Assembly: GCA_029378245.1 (NCBI GenBank)
Contig: JARKIF010000004.1
Coordinates: 2,914,001 to 2,978,000 of the forward strand
DNA from: Roridomyces roridus
Taxonomy: Eukaryota > Basidiomycota > Agaricomycetes > Agaricales > Mycenaceae
Length of the DNA: 64,000 nucleotides
Reading direction: 5' to 3'
In this document: positions 37,868-50,900 of the stretch, piece by piece
Layout: each line of letters begins with the position of its first letter
How positions within the stretch are numbered: the stretch's first letter is position 1
Position numbers and translations under genes: made by a program
The notes under the pieces: generated by a model
Seen by the model: the letters and a program-made list of their open reading frames with translations, nothing else
What the model was told of the DNA's origin: nothing
Database searches by the model: none

Positions 37868-40358
37868 ATGAACTTGCTAAAATTGGAAGAGGAGGCTGTC
37901 CGATGCTGTGTACGTGTCTTCCCCTTGAACCACCCACCACCTTGCCTTTGCACCTTCGTATCGTGGGGATGTCTCGTCCGACAAATGGTTCTCAGTCCAT
38001 CCATATCCACGGTATGGAGAAATATCATTCCAGAGTTGCCGAAGAACTCATGGGTTGCAGGAGGTACAGGTGGTGGTGGTGGGGAGGGCGGTAGCCGTGG
38101 TGGGACTGGGGGACGCGGCGACGGCCCCAAGGTCACATTCAATAATTTCAAATTTCATGTGCGGATCCAGCCTGAGCAGTCCGTATCTTGAATCAAGCTG
38201 TTTTCTGCGTTTGCTCATCGGGCTTTTCGGACAATTCAGGACTGGACCCGGGGGAGGAGATTCAAACGGTGAGATTCTGGGAAAAGTGTCTCCTGGCATT
38301 AACCGTACTGCAGACCACGGCTTACTCGACAACATCGTCACCGTAAAGTTGGGTGAACTGCGTTTGGAAAAACCAGTCGATGAGCGAGCCATCGTCCATC
38401 GCTATCCTGTCTATCACAAGAAGACAGGAGCAGTAAAACGGTATATCGAGAAGACTGTTGGAACACGCAGCATCCAGCCCGCACATATATTCGGGCACAC
38501 GGATCCCATGACTGCCGTCGTGTATCGGTCGCGTAACGATATCGGATTCATATTTGCGCAGGCAAATCGATATCAAATCGGACATGTATACCTTGCTCAT
38601 GCCTTGATTTCAGAGAAGCCGCGAAATTTTGGAGGCCCAGGAATATCGGTGCGTCTCATTTCTCAGTCTAGTCTCTCCAACCAAGGGTTGAACCACATAC
38701 AGTCTTCATTTATTGACCCAGCTCTACGGGATCACTCGGACGCCCAGTCTGAGCGCATGGATTTACCACTGCGGTACATGGTATTTACGAAATCTTCAAG
38801 CCCAGTGTTGATCGTTGAACAAGACATGTTGACAATCGATCAAGTCAAGGCGCAGCATCTTAGTTCTCTCTTGACTGACCGGTATATTGATCAGGAGATG
38901 GTAGGTCACTTGAACTTCCACACGGGGTAAATTTGTTCAAACTCCGTCACAGTACAACCAGTTCGAAGTGAGTGGAAAAACCGCCAACCGTCGAGCCATG
39001 CTCACAGCAAGCCATCGTATGCAGGACGCGAAATCATTCTGGGAAGTAACCACAGAAACGAAGCTCGATTTCTGTATGGGCACCTTGTTGATCAAGCCTC
39101 AAGATGGCAAGCTATGCCTCGATATCGGGAATGGAGTCCAGCTGTGCGGCGCCATAGAAGAGGAACTGGAGGAGTCCAGTTCCGGGGTTTCAGGGACTTT
39201 CCTTTCCTTTCAAGTCACGGACCGGAATCTGCAACGCAAACTATTGGAGGAGTGCATGGTCGAGGAGATTCATGCTTTGTTACCCCGTCTGGGACTTCCT
39301 TGCGATCATTCGGTGCCTCGCGTTTCCATGCCCTCAATCTGGGTATCCCGAGACCACGACCTTCTGGGATCATATCAATTTCCGGAGAATCCTTTCCCTG
39401 ATCATCCGATTCCTTTCACAGTATTCAATAGTTCGGATGGGTGGATTTGCGATTCCTTGACTTATCATGTCATGCCAAATGGGTGGACCCGGTAAGTTCA
39501 AGTTGGAATCCTTGGTTCAATCCTTTTTCCTCCTAACGGCTGGAGATAGAATCCATTATTCAGAGTACACGGAAGACGAGGAACTAGATCCTGAGGCGCC
39601 TTTCACCATAACATGCAAATTCTATCTGCGTCAATGGACCCATCTCAGGAATTGGTGGCTGAGCCAGTACAACTGCGTTCATGAAAGTCTGCAGCATGCC
39701 ACAGGTGAGTGAACTGAGTCAATACTTCCCCAGATTTACTTACCCGGTTGCGTAGTCCCTTCTCAAGACCCTCTCCGTGTAACAGTGGTCACCGGAGTTC
39801 ATTTCGAATGCCTCCTTATTCCCCGGCAGCAGGATGGCCTAACGTTACAAGGAACATTCATGACCAATGCTCCTCAAGACGAGGCCTACTTATTCCTGTT
39901 CGCACCACAGACAAGGGAACTCGATGATGTTCGGGTCATCATCGAAAATCCTCCCGATACGGAGAAGTATTATTGGGCCTCCGATCCGGATGGGCTGCAC
40001 GTCTTGGCCCAAGATATCGTTGAGGACATGGGACTACCTACAGTGGAGTTCGATCTGAATCTGATCGGCTACAGGCAGGACAGATCACTCTTGCATGACT
40101 TGCACGTTGCCAAGGGCTTTGATCCCGCCACTCAAGACCTGGCGGAGGAGATGGGATATCCTCTTGTGGATGTCAGAGTCCTGCGAGAATCCGCATGGGA
40201 GGTCCGTGAACAGTGCATCATTCTGCATGTTAGACTCTGGCTCACGATTTTCATAGTATTTCCAGATGCCGATGGAAATCAACCTAGACCAGGAGCTCGA
40301 TGACATTATTCCATCTCGCATCTTGGCTCTGGCTGATAAGCCGATATCCTGGCGCTGA
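37868..40358 (+). CDS. Unknown 737-residue protein with Gly-rich segment
   Basis: Exons 37868-38178, 38240-38900, 38953-39491, 39550-39704, 39756-40201 and 40257-40358 join in phase from ATG 37868 to a stop at 40356. Near residues 70-90 is a Gly-rich run (VAGGTGGGGGEGGSRGGTGG) followed by KVTFNNFKFHVRIQPEQ. The rest is globular, with aromatic blocks such as FGHTDPMTAVVYRSRNDIGF, NPFPDHPIPFTVFNSSDGWI, CKFYLRQWTHLRNWWLSQYN and DDVRVIIENPPDTEKYYWAS. I recognise no enzyme motif, signal peptide or membrane segment. Similar Gly-rich linkers occur near the N-termini of many Agaricomycete proteins of unknown role (memory). The start is the least certain part; an alternative in another frame lies at 37970. 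Confidence 0.75.
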
Positions 40359-42036
40359 TAGATATGATGGACATGACCACGGCTAGGACTGAGAGTGACA
40401 TTGATTAAAGCGACGCAACTGGCCGGTTTAGAAGCACATCGGTGGGGAGGGGCGAATTGACGACGAGGTTGGAGGATTCAACTTGGAATGGAGTGAAGAT
40501 TAGGTATCCTAAAGTGCATAACCAATGAATGGCTCCAGAATAGAGGCGACTGATGGTGGTGCCAAAGGGAACTTGGAAGTCGAGTTCCTGAAAAGTTACT
40601 TGAAGATTCGTTTGGGTCGACACCTCCGGATCCGCGGGTTTGAGGGCTAGGAGTTAGGAATTCGTTTCATTGAGGCGATTGCTTGGAAGTCGGCGGAGGG
40701 AGCCCTTCGGTGCTCGTGGTAAGAGTCAAGTAGAGGCGAGGCCAAGGAGAGGCCAAACATGTCAATGCATGATATGATGTGACAACGCGTGACTCTCTTG
40801 CTTTGCGACCACCACCATACTGCCATTCTTGACTGCCCAACGCGTCCAAAGCTCCCCTGAATCAGCGCCGAAACTGCCAAAGCCCGCTATATCTGCCCCG
40901 ATCCGAGTTATCGAAACGCTGTTCAGTCCCGACTCCCGGCTACCGGAGACTTGCACCCTGCTAATTCCAGTGCGCAATGGACGAACGCGATCTGCGGCGG
41001 CCCTGCCTGGGCTCCCACCGCGGGCTCTCCATCACGGGAGATTGACTCCAAATCGTTGCTACTTGATCCTTGAGTCGTTCCACAGCTTTGTCTGCGACGC
41101 CGTTTTCACTCACCGGCGAAGATGTCCATTTTTGCATGGATTAGCTCGAACATCGGTCGCTGGGTGCGTGCTTGAACTTTTCTTCTTTTTTTTTTCTGGC
41201 TGAATGGGTGTGGCCGGTTGGCAGATGTGTCGACTTTCCGTCACAACAGAGTCTCTTTGTCTCTGCCAGCTTTGCCCTGTACCTTTTACTCAGGATCTGA
41301 ATCTTTCCCAGCCTTGCGTTCGACAACGGTGGCATCTGTTTTATCGCACTTTTTTGGTCCTGAATTAGTCTTCGCGGCGGTCCATTCTCCCTTTTCGGGC
41401 GCTACAATGTGGCCGCCAGTCGCTCCACGCCTCAGGATATTATTGATGTGAGTCCGTTCAAATTCCCGCACACACAAAACTTCATAGCATGTGATCCTCT
41501 AGATCTTGAACTTGGAGGTCGAGGTATCACCATACGTCCGGAAAGTGCGGCATGTCTCCTTTTTTTGCTGTCGCCACTCCAGCATCCTCCGACGCGAAAG
41601 GTTAGTGGCCGTTGGCTCTTGGCCAACCTCATGTTGACAGGCGGTAGACAATTTTCTCGGCAATATATCTGTAGCTCGTACTCACGATCACGAGAAGGTA
41701 ATTAAATTCCGAATCCTTTATATTGCCTAGGCTCAGATAAAATTCCAGCTTGGCATTTCCCGAGATTGAGGGGATTTGTCAACTCTTCGGCATGCCGCAC
41801 GTATTATTTCCCCGCTTAGAGGCAGGTCGTTGGGCCTCGACATTCGTTTGGAACTTCAGAGCACGTTGGCCCTGGGGTATCGCGCTAGATGCATCGATCA
41901 ATCGATGGTCCAGGTGGATCAACCACTGGGGTTCCTGCAGCTAGGGTCGGCGGAGTGTGTCCTGTTTGTCATTTCCCGATGGTCCCGGTATGTCAGCCGC
42001 AGAGCGAAGCCGTCACACCCAATCCCACGCGTTGCG
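40359..42036. other. Intergenic region without a supported gene
   Basis: Several frames of 60-120 codons exist (for example 40829-41203 and 41409-41705, plus), but none has an ATG-led, splice-consistent model. Confidence 0.4.
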
Positions 42037-42042
42037 TATAAA
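42037..42042 (+). promoter_or_regulatory. TATA box of the NmrA-like gene
   Basis: TATAAA about 30 bp upstream of ATG 42072. Confidence 0.7.
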
Positions 42043-42071
42043 GGCGACCCCTCGATACATCTCCTGTCATC

Positions 42072-43223
42072 ATGAGCAAGCAAACGGTGCTCCTATTGGG
42101 TGCCACGGGCGAAACTGGTGGTTCCATTTTGAATGGCCTACTCGAAGCTCGTGAGGCGTTCGTGAGTGCTTGCCACTCCGACCTATCCGCTGTAACTGAC
42201 GCCGTACTTTTCCAGGCATCGATCGAGGTGCTCGTACGCCCGTCGTCTTCCGCCAGCGCAAAGGTCGACAAATTACGCGCGCAGGGTGTCAAAATCCGGG
42301 TGGTGGATATCGCCGCACCAGTGGCAGAGCTCGTGTCCAGTCTATCGGGTGTGGACATCTTGATCAGTGCCATTGATGCTGGGAGCCAGACGGCGCAGAT
42401 TAACCTTGCCACTGCGGCCAAAGAGGCGGGCGTAAAGCGGTTTGTTCCATGCGCGTTCACAACGGTGGCTCCGCCGGGTGGTGTTATGGCCTTGCGGGAC
42501 AGTGTGAGTGTAGACGTTCTCATTCCTTGAACACTGATGTTGACTGAACTCAGAAAGAAGAGGTTTACCAGCACGTTCGCAAGCTGTTCCTCCCCCATAC
42601 AGTCATCGACGTTGGATATTGGCATCAGATTTCGTGGCCACGCATTCCCTCCGGTCGAGTCGACTATGCTTTGGTCGCTGTGCGTAACCCGAATATGGAA
42701 TTTCACGCCGGCGGTGACACACCCAATATGCTGACGGACCTACGTGATATTGGACGATACGTTGCTCGAATAATTCAAGACCCACGCACCTTGAACAAGG
42801 CTGTCGCCACGTATAGTGATGTCCTCTCGGAGAGGGAGATCTTTACGATGATGAAGGAGATGTCGGGGGAGGATATACCAACAAAAGAGGTGTGTCGTGT
42901 TGATTTGAACTCTGGGTTACGGCTCACCCCTCGGCTTCAAGGTAACTGCTGAAGAGATTGTCGCATCTCGCGCTCGGGCCGTCGCTGCTCTTGCCGCAAG
43001 CCCTCAGGATTACATCGCCCAGCTGGCCGCCTGGAGCGAGGACTACAAGTTCAGCAAATACGTTCGCGGTGATAATACCCCAGCGTACGCCTCGTATTTG
43101 GGTTATTTGGACGCGTCAGAGCTGTATCGGGATTTCAAGCCGATTACGTTCAAGGCATACCTGGAAGAACTTCTGGGAGGAAGCGTGCCGGTTCCATACA
43201 AGGAGAGGTTCACAGCGAAGTGA
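42072..43223 (+). CDS. NmrA-like / isoflavone reductase-like NAD(P)-binding protein
   Basis: Exons 42072-42161, 42216-42503, 42554-42889 and 42942-43223 join in phase to 331 residues. The N-terminus MSKQTVLLLGATGETGGSIL holds the Gly-rich Rossmann motif (GATGETGG). ASIEVLVRPSSS, GVKIRVVDI and VDILISAIDAGSQTAQINLA follow, then AAKEAGVKRFVPCAFTTVAP, the usual order of the NmrA-like atypical short-chain dehydrogenase family. LFLPHTVIDVGYWHQISWPR and DIGRYVARIIQDPRTLNKAV support this. Members are cytosolic NAD(P)-binding sensors or reductases; the substrate cannot be read from sequence. The protein is complete and of normal length. Confidence 0.9.
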
Positions 43224-44003
43224 TAAGTTCAAGTGTTGATTCGTCTACTCAGTAGTTCAAGAATTATTTCCCTTGATATGGCGGATGCAGCTGGTTTCGG
43301 AATTCCGAGAAACCCAGTAATACCGCGAATCGAGTATGGGACGTGGCCACCACCACCCGCGATGTCGGGGCATTTCATCATCCATTCTGTCGCTTTCCGA
43401 CACGATGATTCTCTCGACCGTGCCGGCGGACGCCGCAACCCATAACCCATCATCTCCTTGGGACTGTGGGACAGCTGTCATGAAGAAGAAAATAGTGTCC
43501 GAAGCGAGGGAAGTCTTTCCAAGGTCCGTGGCACGAGGCGGCCATTAGCATCCGAGTCGGCATTGTCGGGGCGTGGATATCGGGAGTATGGGCCGCGCAC
43601 ACTCCCATGCGTTCGGAACACGACGCGTATCAGCGGCGGGAGCTGTTCACACAGCCTATTCGAGGACTCGAGGATGCGGAAGAGAATATTTAAACGAGAC
43701 CCAAGATCCGGCGACACGTAATGTAGTTATGGTATTCCGTGCTGTCAGAATTAATGAGCGAGTCCCTCTGATTGATAAGACACTGACCATGAACGGCGTC
43801 CCACGCCACAAAAATGGAAGAACAGAAATAGCTGATTATCCGTTCTTTAAGATTATGGCTCCTTTTTGTTTGGTCTTTGATTCTTCTGTCCCCATTCGTG
43901 CGCAGCTCCTTTTATTTTGTCTCTAATCTGGCATGCTAGCCAATGGTCACTCTCTAGATCCATGTTCATTTTTCTCATGAAGACCCACGACTCCACAGCA
44001 TTA
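43224..44003. other. Intergenic region between the NmrA-like gene and the MITE
   Basis: No supported gene is seen. Confidence 0.5.
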
Positions 44004-44291
44004 GGGGAGGTCAGAGTGGAAGAAAACGAATCGATTATCGCATCGATTCTGGCTTCGGAACTGTCTCGATTCTCGGGGCCAAATACTCGAAAACACGAGT
44101 TCCGAAGCCAGAATCGAAGCAGAATCGATTCTGAGTTCCGAACAGAATCGATGTTCCTCCTCCCGAGGAGGAACTACATCAGTTTCGGAACTCAGAATCG
44201 AAACTCGATCGGAACTCGGTCAAGAATCGACCGAGTTCCGACATGAGAATCGATTCAGAATCGACAGTGTTTCTTCCACTCTGACCTCCCC
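44004..44291. mobile_element. Foldback MITE, family A, copy 2
   Basis: The element is 288 bp, exactly the length of copy 1 at 22380-22667, flanked by TA (44002-44003 and 44292-44293). The ends GGGGAGGTCAGAGTGGAA and TTCCACTCTGACCTCCCC are perfect inverted repeats. The central palindrome TTCCTCCTCCCGAGGAGGAA is shared. The copies differ at scattered bases, so neither is a very recent duplicate of the other. Confidence 0.92.
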
Positions 44292-46298
44292 TATTTCAAC
44301 AGCATTCTAGTCCACCTGCCGCCGGCTTGAGGCGACGTATACGTGCCAAGAGTTGTAGGGTTCATCTCAATCTTACAGCAATCATCCTGAATTCGGTCTC
44401 CTTCCCTCAAATAACCCGCCTCGTGTTATCCAACCGCCTTCACACTGCCCCGCGAATCCCCGGTTGACTTCTGACACGGAACAAGGCATTGAACGCGCGT
44501 CCTCGGGCTCCGGGCCGGCTCCACCCAGGCGAACTATTTAACACCAGCCCGCGCGTTTTTCAATCGACATCCCGGATACTTACAAGCATCTCATGCAACG
44601 CTCACTTTTGGTTTCTCCCCCGAGTTCGGATCAATTGGATTTGCCGAGTCATCGTCCAATGCCCTCTGCGCTGGTAAGCTCTGTGCCTCTCGCTCTGTAT
44701 CCCTGAAATGACGCTGGGCCTCGGCTATTTCTCCTCCACGTTCGGTTGAAACTTGCAGCTACAGTACTTATCTCAGGCTTGAACTTTACTGCAAGACGGT
44801 GGGGTCCCGGATGGCGATCACTCTCTCTTCGACTCTGCGCACTTCAGTGCTCTGCGAGCTCCCTGATCAACCTTCTCGACCTCCTCCGTCACCGAAGCCA
44901 AACCGACATTAAACAACCCGAGAAAGCATCACAAGTTGAACCACAGCCTTCTGAACTCAAGAATCAAAACCCAGCCTGTGTCTCCTTGAACGCTGCTGCC
45001 CTGCGCCTTACCGTGCATGGAGCGGTGATCAATTTCATCCAGCCGATCCGCCGTTTGTGTCCCCTCTGCTCCGCACCACTCAGTCTCGTGGAGGCACATT
45101 CGGCGTTGGCGAGTAGATCCAATGTACTTCGCAGACCGCTGCTTCGTAATCTCCTCCAGATATAGTAATTGATGGTCATTCTTTACTCCGGTGCTCGAGT
45201 CCTACTTGCAATTGAGTTTGTTCCGATAAAGACTTCCGGACGCCGGAGCGAAGCGGAGGAATGCCTTGTTCTGAGTCTGGATGAATGGTCGTGTGCCGCG
45301 CAAGTGGAAATGAATCAACTCCGCCGGGTGGCTGGAACATGAAATAAGCGTCCTTCAATGAATGAAGAGAGATCCGAAAGAAGAGGCATTTTCCCCCAAT
45401 TCTCGTCGAGAACAACGGGCACTTTGCGTAGCTCCCTGTACATCTCCTGCAGTACCTAATAGGGGGGGCGCACCCCCACTCAAAGTCTGTTCGACTTATG
45501 ATGCCAAGTAGAGCAACGCGACACATTGTGCCCTCTAGCCTTTTTCAATGCGGATACAAATGAACAGACATGGTGTACCATGCCATTTCCACTTCATAGC
45601 TGGGCCTGGGCTTGAGCGACGGCGATGTTGTGCGGCCTACGTGGGATCAATCTCCGCACGGGCTGAGGTGGCAATCTTGTTCCTACTGAGACCAGATCAA
45701 TTTCAAATTGTGTGCGATCCGTAAGGGGAATCTCACCCGCAGAAGAGCCAGAAGAGCGTAAACACTGGACCAGGATCTTGTGTATGAGCCCAGGACCACG
45801 GAGTGCCCATGACAATGGAAAGATTCATCTCAAGACTCAGAGACGTTGTATTGATAAAGGGGAATTAACTGTAGTCTGTAGCATGGCGAACTGTGGCGCA
45901 TTCGGGGTGACATACGTTTTTTGACAATCACCACAGTAACAGCTGCAGTTAGATTCCTGATTTCGTCGCCGCGACGGAGCAGCTTGGGTGCAGACTTCAT
46001 GCCCTAGGCCTTCGCCGTTCATAAAATCTGTGGCGGCTGTCAGATTAAACTTGAATCAGTTACAAGAAGTGAACTGGTCGGATGAGCTAGACCGGAGCCG
46101 GTCTGTCTATGAACAAGTGTCGGTCTATCAACAATGAATCTTTCGATACGACAGGCTGGATTCGAGCCTACGGATGAGCGGCATTTCTGCGAGACCCGCG
46201 AGTATGAGTGTCAGGGTATCTAGGTGACAGCGAGATGGTAGGTCAACGAGGCTGAAAGAGGGGCACCACTTCATAACCTTGCGTTGTAGAGACGAAGT
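44292..46298. other. Intergenic region with a doubtful coding stretch
   Basis: At 44590-45165 (plus), TLTFGFSPEFGSIGFAESSS could be joined by a GTAAGC..AG intron to TVLISGLNFTARRWGPGW and a frame ending SNVLRRPLLRNLLQI. I cannot find a start or a family, so no gene is called. Confidence 0.3.
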
Positions 46299-46505
46299 TG
46301 TCAGGAACTGGGTTTATTTGCATCGGTTCGTATTGTGTGTATCCGTATACTTGATGTACAGCCTACGTATGATATGAATCAGTCCTTCTATCTTCCTGAC
46401 TTCCACGTCCCCTGTCGCACTATTGTCCATTTGCGCACTCGAGTGTCTCCTCAATCCTGAGCCTCGTTGGCTCTAGCAGCCACCTCCGGCATGCATTTTC
46501 TGACA
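46299..46505 (+). repeat. Left LTR (207 bp)
   Basis: Begins TGTCAGGAACTGGGTTTATT and ends TTTTCTGACA. Same as 47745-47951. Confidence 0.95.
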
Positions 46506-47744
46506 GGTTATGGGCCCCGACAGCTCTAGCGACATCCGTCGCAGCCACGTCATATCTGCCTTTACGATCCTTACCTTCGTCCATCCGACCTCACCTCTTG
46601 CTCATTCCGATATGGCTCGATTTCCACCATCCGCGCTCACCACATTCATTCTCCATGTGGCTTTCCCTTGCGCACATTCATGCCCGCTATCTGGCTCACT
46701 GCTGGCCGCTCCACTGCCCCTTTCGACATCATGGGATACACATGATATCCATCCGGATTGTCATGATCCCGGGCGCCCGCACGGTCCGCGTTTTCACACG
46801 CCAAGCGCGCATGCAGATTCACCGCCTGTACGACTTTCCGGGTGTCCTGCCCGCTGCTCACTGTTACCACCACCATCCAGCTGCTGTCCTACACGGATAT
46901 TCCAGGCTCAACACCCCTGCCGTTCTACCCGGGGATATTTTCGCCTCCGCAGCTTTGACTCTTGGATTGGGTGGGAGCATTGACATCCGTCGTGCTCTGG
47001 AAATCCCTCTTGGGCTGTATCAGCCTTGGGGTTCAGGGGTCCCCACTCTGCCGCATGTTTGCGGAAGACCAATTTGGCAAGACCAGTTCGAGAGCCCTGG
47101 TCTTCACATTCCAATCGACATCAGCGCACACCAAATTTGCGCTCGTCGCCGACATCTCCATCTCGGACCTATGGTTCCGACAGCTAGTGTTTGGAGACAC
47201 GTGCTAGCTCATCTGCACTGCAGGTTCGTTTTCGGTGCACCAGTTTTTCTGTGCATTGAGCACCAGTGGTTGGAGACCGCTGCTGGTTGTTCTCACCAGA
47301 TTTGCCGGGGCATTTGGCTGTTTTTGGTATGGCCGCCGCATTGCCCTCGTCTTCGCTTCCTGCGCTCAGTGGGAGCCCTCACACACTCATTGTTGATTTC
47401 TCTCCTCACGCCATCCCGTCCTCATTTTCCCCGGACGGCGTCTCCTCCTTTGGATTTTATTTTGGCATCGCCTTGGGCGCCTCCTTGCCGCACATTGTGT
47501 TTGTTGAACACTGGCTCGACACTGTTGGAGACTGCGGTGTTTGTTCCGGTCCCTTTGACGTCGGATCACCACCAACATATTTTGTGTTGGGTTCGGTGGG
47601 AGGATTTTTTCCTTCCTTCTCACACTTGGACCACATTGGGGTTACAATTTGGGATCCCACCCTTATCTGGTTCAGTGGGAGAATATTCTTCCATTTCCAG
47701 TTTTTACCACATTCCTATTCTTTCTTCCCTCGCAAAGGTGGGAG

Positions 47745-47951
47745 TGTCAGGAACTGGGTTTATTTGCATCGGTTCGTATTGTGTGTATCCGTATACTTGA
47801 TGTACAGCCTACGTATGATATGAATCAGTCCTTCTATCTTCCTGACTTCCACGTCCCCTGTCGCACTATTGTCCATTTGCGCACTCGAGTGTCTCCTCAA
47901 TCCTGAGCCTCGTTGGCTCTAGCAGCCACCTCCGGCATGCATTTTCTGACA
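47745..47951 (+). repeat. Right LTR (207 bp)
   Basis: Same sequence as the left LTR; followed by the GAAGT target copy. Confidence 0.95.
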
Positions 47952-47956
47952 GAAGT

Positions 47957-50900
47957 TGACCAAAGAAATACGAAGCCGGATCTTGACAACGAGTCAAAGT
48001 GAACGTGAGGGTTCATCTTCGAGACGTACTCCATTGGGTAGTTGTACGAGAATTACGGCGGCCAGTGGCGCATTGGCGTTTGGACGAGAGCTCGGGCATC
48101 GCGGGAGAATCTAGGGGACACCAGATGAATACTGACCTGGACGCCGCAGTAAATCTATTCGCGGGGCATTGCACTGTGCGTCCCAAATAGATATCGTTAT
48201 CGTGGTCCATACACGCAATATGCAACGCCTGCCAGATAATTCTGCCGCCAGCGCGTCAAGACACCCAAGCTCAACAAGTGGGGATTTGACGAAAACCAGG
48301 TATCGAGTGAGACCGAGACCAGCTTGCGACGAGGGACAGGAAAAGCACATGTGGACCAGGCGCAAGATTCCCTCCTCCCGATGGCATTCGTAAATGCAAT
48401 CTCACGGGATACTTTGGCCACATTGACGCTAGCGATGAGAGGACGTGAAAGTTTGGTGGCACGCACATCCACGCATCCACGGAGATGTAGCGCGTCTGTC
48501 AGGGACGTTCATGAACACCTATGGTCGAGGCTCAATCGAGCGGCGTATAGATCCGACCGAGACCGAAACCACCGAATGTCGAACAGACAAGGCACCCGTC
48601 TGCGAGCCGAATGGCCATAGGTGGCGTATTGACAGAAGCGTGGACGGTAGCCGAGAGGTTTTCAAGAGGCAGATCAGAGCGTTTCGCACGGGGACCGATA
48701 TTCCTGTTGGCGTGGAAGCAGAGACTCGCTCGAGGAAGGGTCAGGATCCCGGGCGTTGGTGGACGGCGACTCTCCTGCCATCACCATTGATTTGCGCGAA
48801 GAGTCGCCGCCGTTCTGAGCTAGTGGAAAGGAAGTCTCGTACGCAGCCGACGGAGAGGGAGGAGGAACTGAGTTCAGCTGGGAAAATGGGGTATTTTGTT
48901 GCGGCCGAGTGGTGCATATCGCAATTACTCTAGGGGAAAACACACACTTCATGACTTCGGGGAGTCGGCAGTCGGGACCGAAGACGGTGTGGTCACCATA
49001 GGATGATGTCCGAAAAGCTGCTAGGGTCGCTAACACCAAGACCAGAGAGTGCCGTTTCGGCCGAAAGCTTGAAGCCGAGATGACGTGAAAAATTCCGAGA
49101 CTAGAGATTGATTGCAGATTGGAGACTCGACGGAAGTGTAGCACGGGCTGAAAAGGGTGGGAGCGAGGTAAATGAGCGAGATCTGGTCACAGCTGCCCTG
49201 GTCAGTCGAGCAGATGAGGTTGAGATGAGGGGAAGAAGGAAGCAAGACAGCTGATATAATACGATCAAATGATCTTATACAGTGGATTCGCAGAATCGCT
49301 GGGGAAAATCCACTCGAGTCACGAATGACTCTCGCCGCTACAGAACCATCGTCATGTCGAATCCATTCGCCTCGTATGGATTCTAACTTATGGTTCGAGA
49401 TTCTGAACGTGTGCTGATGGCAGTGATAGACTGCTCGATTGAATAGACAGGCAAATTAAAATACAGGACACAAGTGCATATCCTCTGGTTAAAACTGCTT
49501 TCGCATCGGAATACACCTGAGCGAGGTCCATTACCATTCGTTGACATTCTACACGCAGCTTCTGCCATTGGTTAGTTCGACATCGCAGCTAACCTCGGAA
49601 CAATGACGTTCTCAGGCTTTCAACTCAACGTTCAGGGTTCCACATCCGGCGATAACAATTGAAAGCGGAGACAGCTGCGTGCCTTGAATTTCGCCCACGC
49701 GGGTTGCGGCGTCTTCCGTACCCACCACGAGGCTCGCAGGACCAAAAGGAATCGGAGAGTGGGCGAGTGTGAATCGCCACCAGGCGGCGACGGAATTTGT
49801 GGGAATCGGGGCTACCAGGGGCTTTCAGCTCTCAAGAGACGCCGAATAAATATGATATTGAATTGCATCTCATTCGTCCAACCCGCTCCGTCGTTCTACG
49901 ACAGAATTCGGGCTTCCACGCCTGCCCGAGTCATAATGGAAATCTTCTCACGATCGAGAGTGATCGAGACGTCGACGCTTCTGCGTGGAAGCTGCGAAGC
50001 GGGGCTTGTGCGGTCATCGACCCTCGACAAGGTTTCGAGGAACAATGGACCAGCGGAACGGCCCACCGTCATCAAACTTTAAATCCAGGCCGAGACTCCG
50101 CTATTGAGCAAGTGAAAGTAAGTCTGGAGATGCTTTGTGCTATTGTTGCTATGAACAAGCTATGAATGCCCGTGGCGTAGGATTCGACCCGGCCGGGGCA
50201 CGACCGAACTCACTTTGGCTCTGCTCTTTGAACCTGCCTTTCGCACCAACGGCTCGGGACTAAGTAAAATCAGCGCGGGCCGAGAATGGGAACTTCAAGG
50301 TTTAGAAGCACCATGGTGTTGCGCATAAAGGTATGTCCGTTTTGGGACATTGTATTCAACGCACAGCGGTGGCCTCAATGCATTTGGGACCCACTATTTC
50401 CGCATCCAATTGTTCGTGCAGCACCCGTGCATTGAGGGAATTGCATAGGGGCTTTGATTTGGTTATGATCTGGGCATGAAAAATGAACGGCGGAATATTC
50501 AAAGGGAAGTCAATACCGTTCAATACCAACCTTGCCAACCCTCATTTTTTGGAGAAGGCTAGGCCCACAATCGGCCTCCACCAGGCCCCAGTGGTATGCA
50601 AGCGCTCGCAGACCGGCCAGACACGCTGAAGGACAGTTCCCGACACCGTACCTTCTCGTTTATTGTTCCGAGAGGAAGGCGCGTTGAAATCGATTCGAAT
50701 AGAATGGTCCTGGATGCAAAGGACAGTGGACATATTTGAGCGAGACTTCCCGACATCAAAGCAGTGTCGGCTCGCTTCGGCAGGTCCAACAACACTTCGC
50801 GGAGCCCGCAAATCCATGATCCGCGGGACCACCTGAATATTACTCGAAACGAATAACGACCAAAGCCAGGTTGCCGTGCCGGCTGTCCACTGGCTCAACG

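Larger units (their letters stand above)
46299..47951 (+). mobile_element. Non-autonomous Copia-type LTR retroelement
   Basis: Two 207-bp direct repeats (46299-46505 and 47745-47951) begin TGTCAG and end CTGACA and look identical by eye. The element is bounded by a 5-bp target duplication GAAGT (46294-46298 and 47952-47956). Right after the left repeat is GGTTATGGGCCCCGAC, resembling the Copia-type primer site that pairs with a tRNA-iMet 5' half. A purine tract (AAAGGTGGGAG) precedes the right repeat. The 1239-bp interior has long open frames, one of about 400 codons in overlapping phase, but no protease, integrase or reverse transcriptase motif, so it must rely on another element. Identical repeats imply recent insertion. 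Confidence 0.93.

Noticed and set aside
46598..47800. 400-codon open frame inside the LTR element
   Set aside because: Starts with TTG, runs into the right LTR, overlaps other open frames and has no retroelement motif; not called as a gene.
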